Below the pieces are notes generated by a model. It had not been told where the DNA came from, did no database searches, and saw nothing but the letters and a program-made list of their open reading frames with translations. From GCA-2716945 sp964342835 (GTDB taxonomy: Bacteria > Pseudomonadota > Gammaproteobacteria > GCA-002705445 > GCA-002716945), in assembly GCA_964342835.1 (NCBI GenBank), contig CAYFGJ010000048.1, positions 1 through 8,014 on the forward strand: 8,014 nt of DNA, given 5' to 3'. Within the stretch, counting starts at the first letter, position 1; every line of letters starts with the position of its first letter. This document shows positions 6,684 through 8,014 of this stretch, in pieces. The position numbers were made by a program, and so were the translations under genes.

Positions 6684-8014
6684 ATGAGCAATTCAAATTT
6701 ATCGAAATCCAAACAAAAAGAGTTCAAAAGCCTAATAGAAAAGGGCAAAGAACAAGGATATATCACACTAAGTGAAATCAATGATTTACTACCTGCTAAT
6801 ATTTATGATTCTGATCAGATAGATGGAATTATTAAATTAATTACTGATTTAAAGATTAAGGTTGTTGAATCTGTTAAAGAAGCAGAGGACAGCGTATTAA
6901 CGGATGATGATGATGTTGTTGATGAAGAAATTGATGATATTACAGAAGAAGAAGCTGTTGATGTACTTTCGAGCTTAGATGAAGAATTTGGTAGAACATC
7001 TGACCCTGTAAGAATGTATATGAGGGAAATGGGAACAGTAGAGTTACTTAACAGGGAAGGTGAAATAATAATAGCTAAAAAAATAGAAGAAGGACAAAAA
7101 TTAATATACGATGCAATACAAAAATTTCCAGAACTAGCAAAGTTTTTTATAAAAATTTTCAACACAGATGAAGAGCCAGAAGGACTCATATCAGATTATA
7201 TTTTAGATGTAAAAACATCAGATTCTGAAGAATTTAAAACAGATCAATTAGCTGAAAATAGTAATGAAGTTATTGATAAAGATGATGAAGAAAAAGAAAA
7301 TGAAGATGATCCAACAGAAGATGATATTGATGACAATGAAACATCAATAATAGACAACTCTCCTGATACAGAATTAGTACTTAAAAATGTTGATGAAATA
7401 AAAGAATTATTGATTTTGTATGAAAAATCCAAGAAAAAAGATGATGATAAACGTAAAAAAATATTTGAAAAAATACAAAAAAGTATTACAAACTTTAAAT
7501 TTACAAGTTTGTTTATAGAAAAACTTACTACAAAAATTGAAAATATCTCACAAACAATTTCGAAATATGAGAAAGAGATATACAATGGTTGTAATCAATA
7601 TCTAAAAACACCAAAAAAAATATTTTTAAAGGAATTTAAAGAAAATGAAACAAATAAAGATTTCATAAATATAATAGTTGCTGATAATAAAATAAAAGAA
7701 AGTGATAAAGATTTATTATTTTCTATAATTTCAAAAAATCAAAAAAAACTACAATTAATTGAAAAAGATCAAGATATATCGATAACTGAAATAAAAAAAA
7801 TAAATAAAGATAGAAAGATAGGTGAAGCTAAAGAAAGAAATGCTAAAAAAGAAATGGTAGAAGCAAACTTACGACTTGTTATCTCTATTGCAAAAAAATA
7901 TACAAACAGAGGATTACAATTCTTAGATTTAATTCAAGAAGGTAATATTGGTTTAATGAAAGCTGTAGATAAATTTGAATATAGAAGAGGATACAAGTTT
8001 TCAACTTATGCAAC
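6684..8014 (+). CDS. rpoD: Primary sigma factor RpoD (sigma-70), N-terminal part (cut by window end)
   Basis: This is the housekeeping sigma subunit, which directs RNA polymerase to -10/-35 promoters. 443 residues are visible in one uninterrupted frame. Region 1.1 (about 1-80) includes GKEQGYITLSEIND and YDSDQIDGII. Region 1.2 is DPVRMYMREMGTVELLNREGE (from residue 107). A long non-conserved region (about 141-375) includes a very acidic stretch (about 199-220), then CNQYLKTPKK and GNET-like ENET. GEAKERNAKKEMVEANLRLVISIAKKYT (from 380) begins region 2.1, GLQFLDLIQEGNIGLMKAVDKFE is region 2.2, and YRRGYKFSTYA enters region 2.3 at the cut. The tryptophan-rich melting motif, region 2.4, and regions 3 and 4 lie outside. 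The large insert and the LSSLDEEFGRTSDP segment are gammaproteobacterial in style. The ATG at 6684 is the first start in frame, since a TGA sits at 6648-6650. There is no Shine-Dalgarno site. Lysine, asparagine and A-rich codons dominate, in line with the AT-rich genome. Confidence 0.96.
   Translation, partial: MSNSNLSKSKQKEFKSLIEKGKEQGYITLSEINDLLPANIYDSDQIDGIIKLITDLKIKVVESVKEAEDSVLTDDDDVVDEEIDDITEEEAVDVLSSLDEEFGRTSDPVRMYMREMGTVELLNREGEIIIAKKIEEGQKLIYDAIQKFPELAKFFIKIFNTDEEPEGLISDYILDVKTSDSEEFKTDQLAENSNEVIDKDDEEKENEDDPTEDDIDDNETSIIDNSPDTELVLKNVDEIKELLILYEKSKKKDDDKRKKIFEKIQKSITNFKFTSLFIEKLTTKIENISQTISKYEKEIYNGCNQYLKTPKKIFLKEFKENETNKDFINIIVADNKIKESDKDLLFSIISKNQKKLQLIEKDQDISITEIKKINKDRKIGEAKERNAKKEMVEANLRLVISIAKKYTNRGLQFLDLIQEGNIGLMKAVDKFEYRRGYKFSTYA

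Noticed and set aside
6815..7585. Minus-strand serine-rich open frames at 6815-7189 and 7244-7585
   Set aside because: They are antisense to rpoD. The serine runs are simply the reverse complement of Asp/Glu codons (GAT, GAA) in the acidic sigma segments.

Overview
The window is an AT-rich (by eye about 30% GC), tightly packed chromosomal segment. It most likely comes from a low-GC, streamlined gammaproteobacterium. The best taxonomic clue is the sigma-70 N-terminus at 6684-8014, whose region 1.1, region 1.2 and region 2 segments follow the E. coli/gammaproteobacterial pattern more closely than the alphaproteobacterial one as I remember them. The gene order tkt-gap-pgk-pyk-fba is also known from gammaproteobacteria such as Coxiella, Legionella and Francisella. 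A marine SAR86- or SUP05-like lineage, or a reduced host-associated one, would fit. I cannot decide between them from this sequence alone.

Layout: positions 1-6568 hold one minus-strand gene string, read from right to left. It contains a cytosolic thioredoxin/peroxiredoxin-like protein (6008-6568), transketolase (3997-5994), glyceraldehyde-3-phosphate dehydrogenase (2990-4000), phosphoglycerate kinase (1836-2990), pyruvate kinase (397-1833) and the N-terminal part of a class I fructose-bisphosphate aldolase (1-384, cut by the window edge). Gaps range from 13 bases down to overlaps of 1 and 4 bases, so this reads as a single operon with translational coupling. A 115-base divergent spacer (6569-6683) carries a perfect TATAAT -10 box on each strand. 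To its right, rpoD runs on the plus strand and is cut by the window end.

Function: the operon covers lower glycolysis/gluconeogenesis (aldolase, GAPDH, PGK, pyruvate kinase) and the non-oxidative pentose phosphate branch (transketolase). These share glyceraldehyde-3-phosphate and fructose-6-phosphate pools. Enolase, phosphoglycerate mutase, triosephosphate isomerase and phosphofructokinase are not in the window. All enzymes keep their catalytic residues and look intact.

I see no CRISPR array, transposon, tRNA, rRNA, phage or defence gene, and no candidate for an undescribed system. Points worth a second look are modest: a class I aldolase in a cluster I recall as usually ending in class II, a redox protein heading the operon, rpoD divergent from carbon genes with no dnaG directly before it, a substituted pyruvate kinase motif, and the near absence of Shine-Dalgarno sites.
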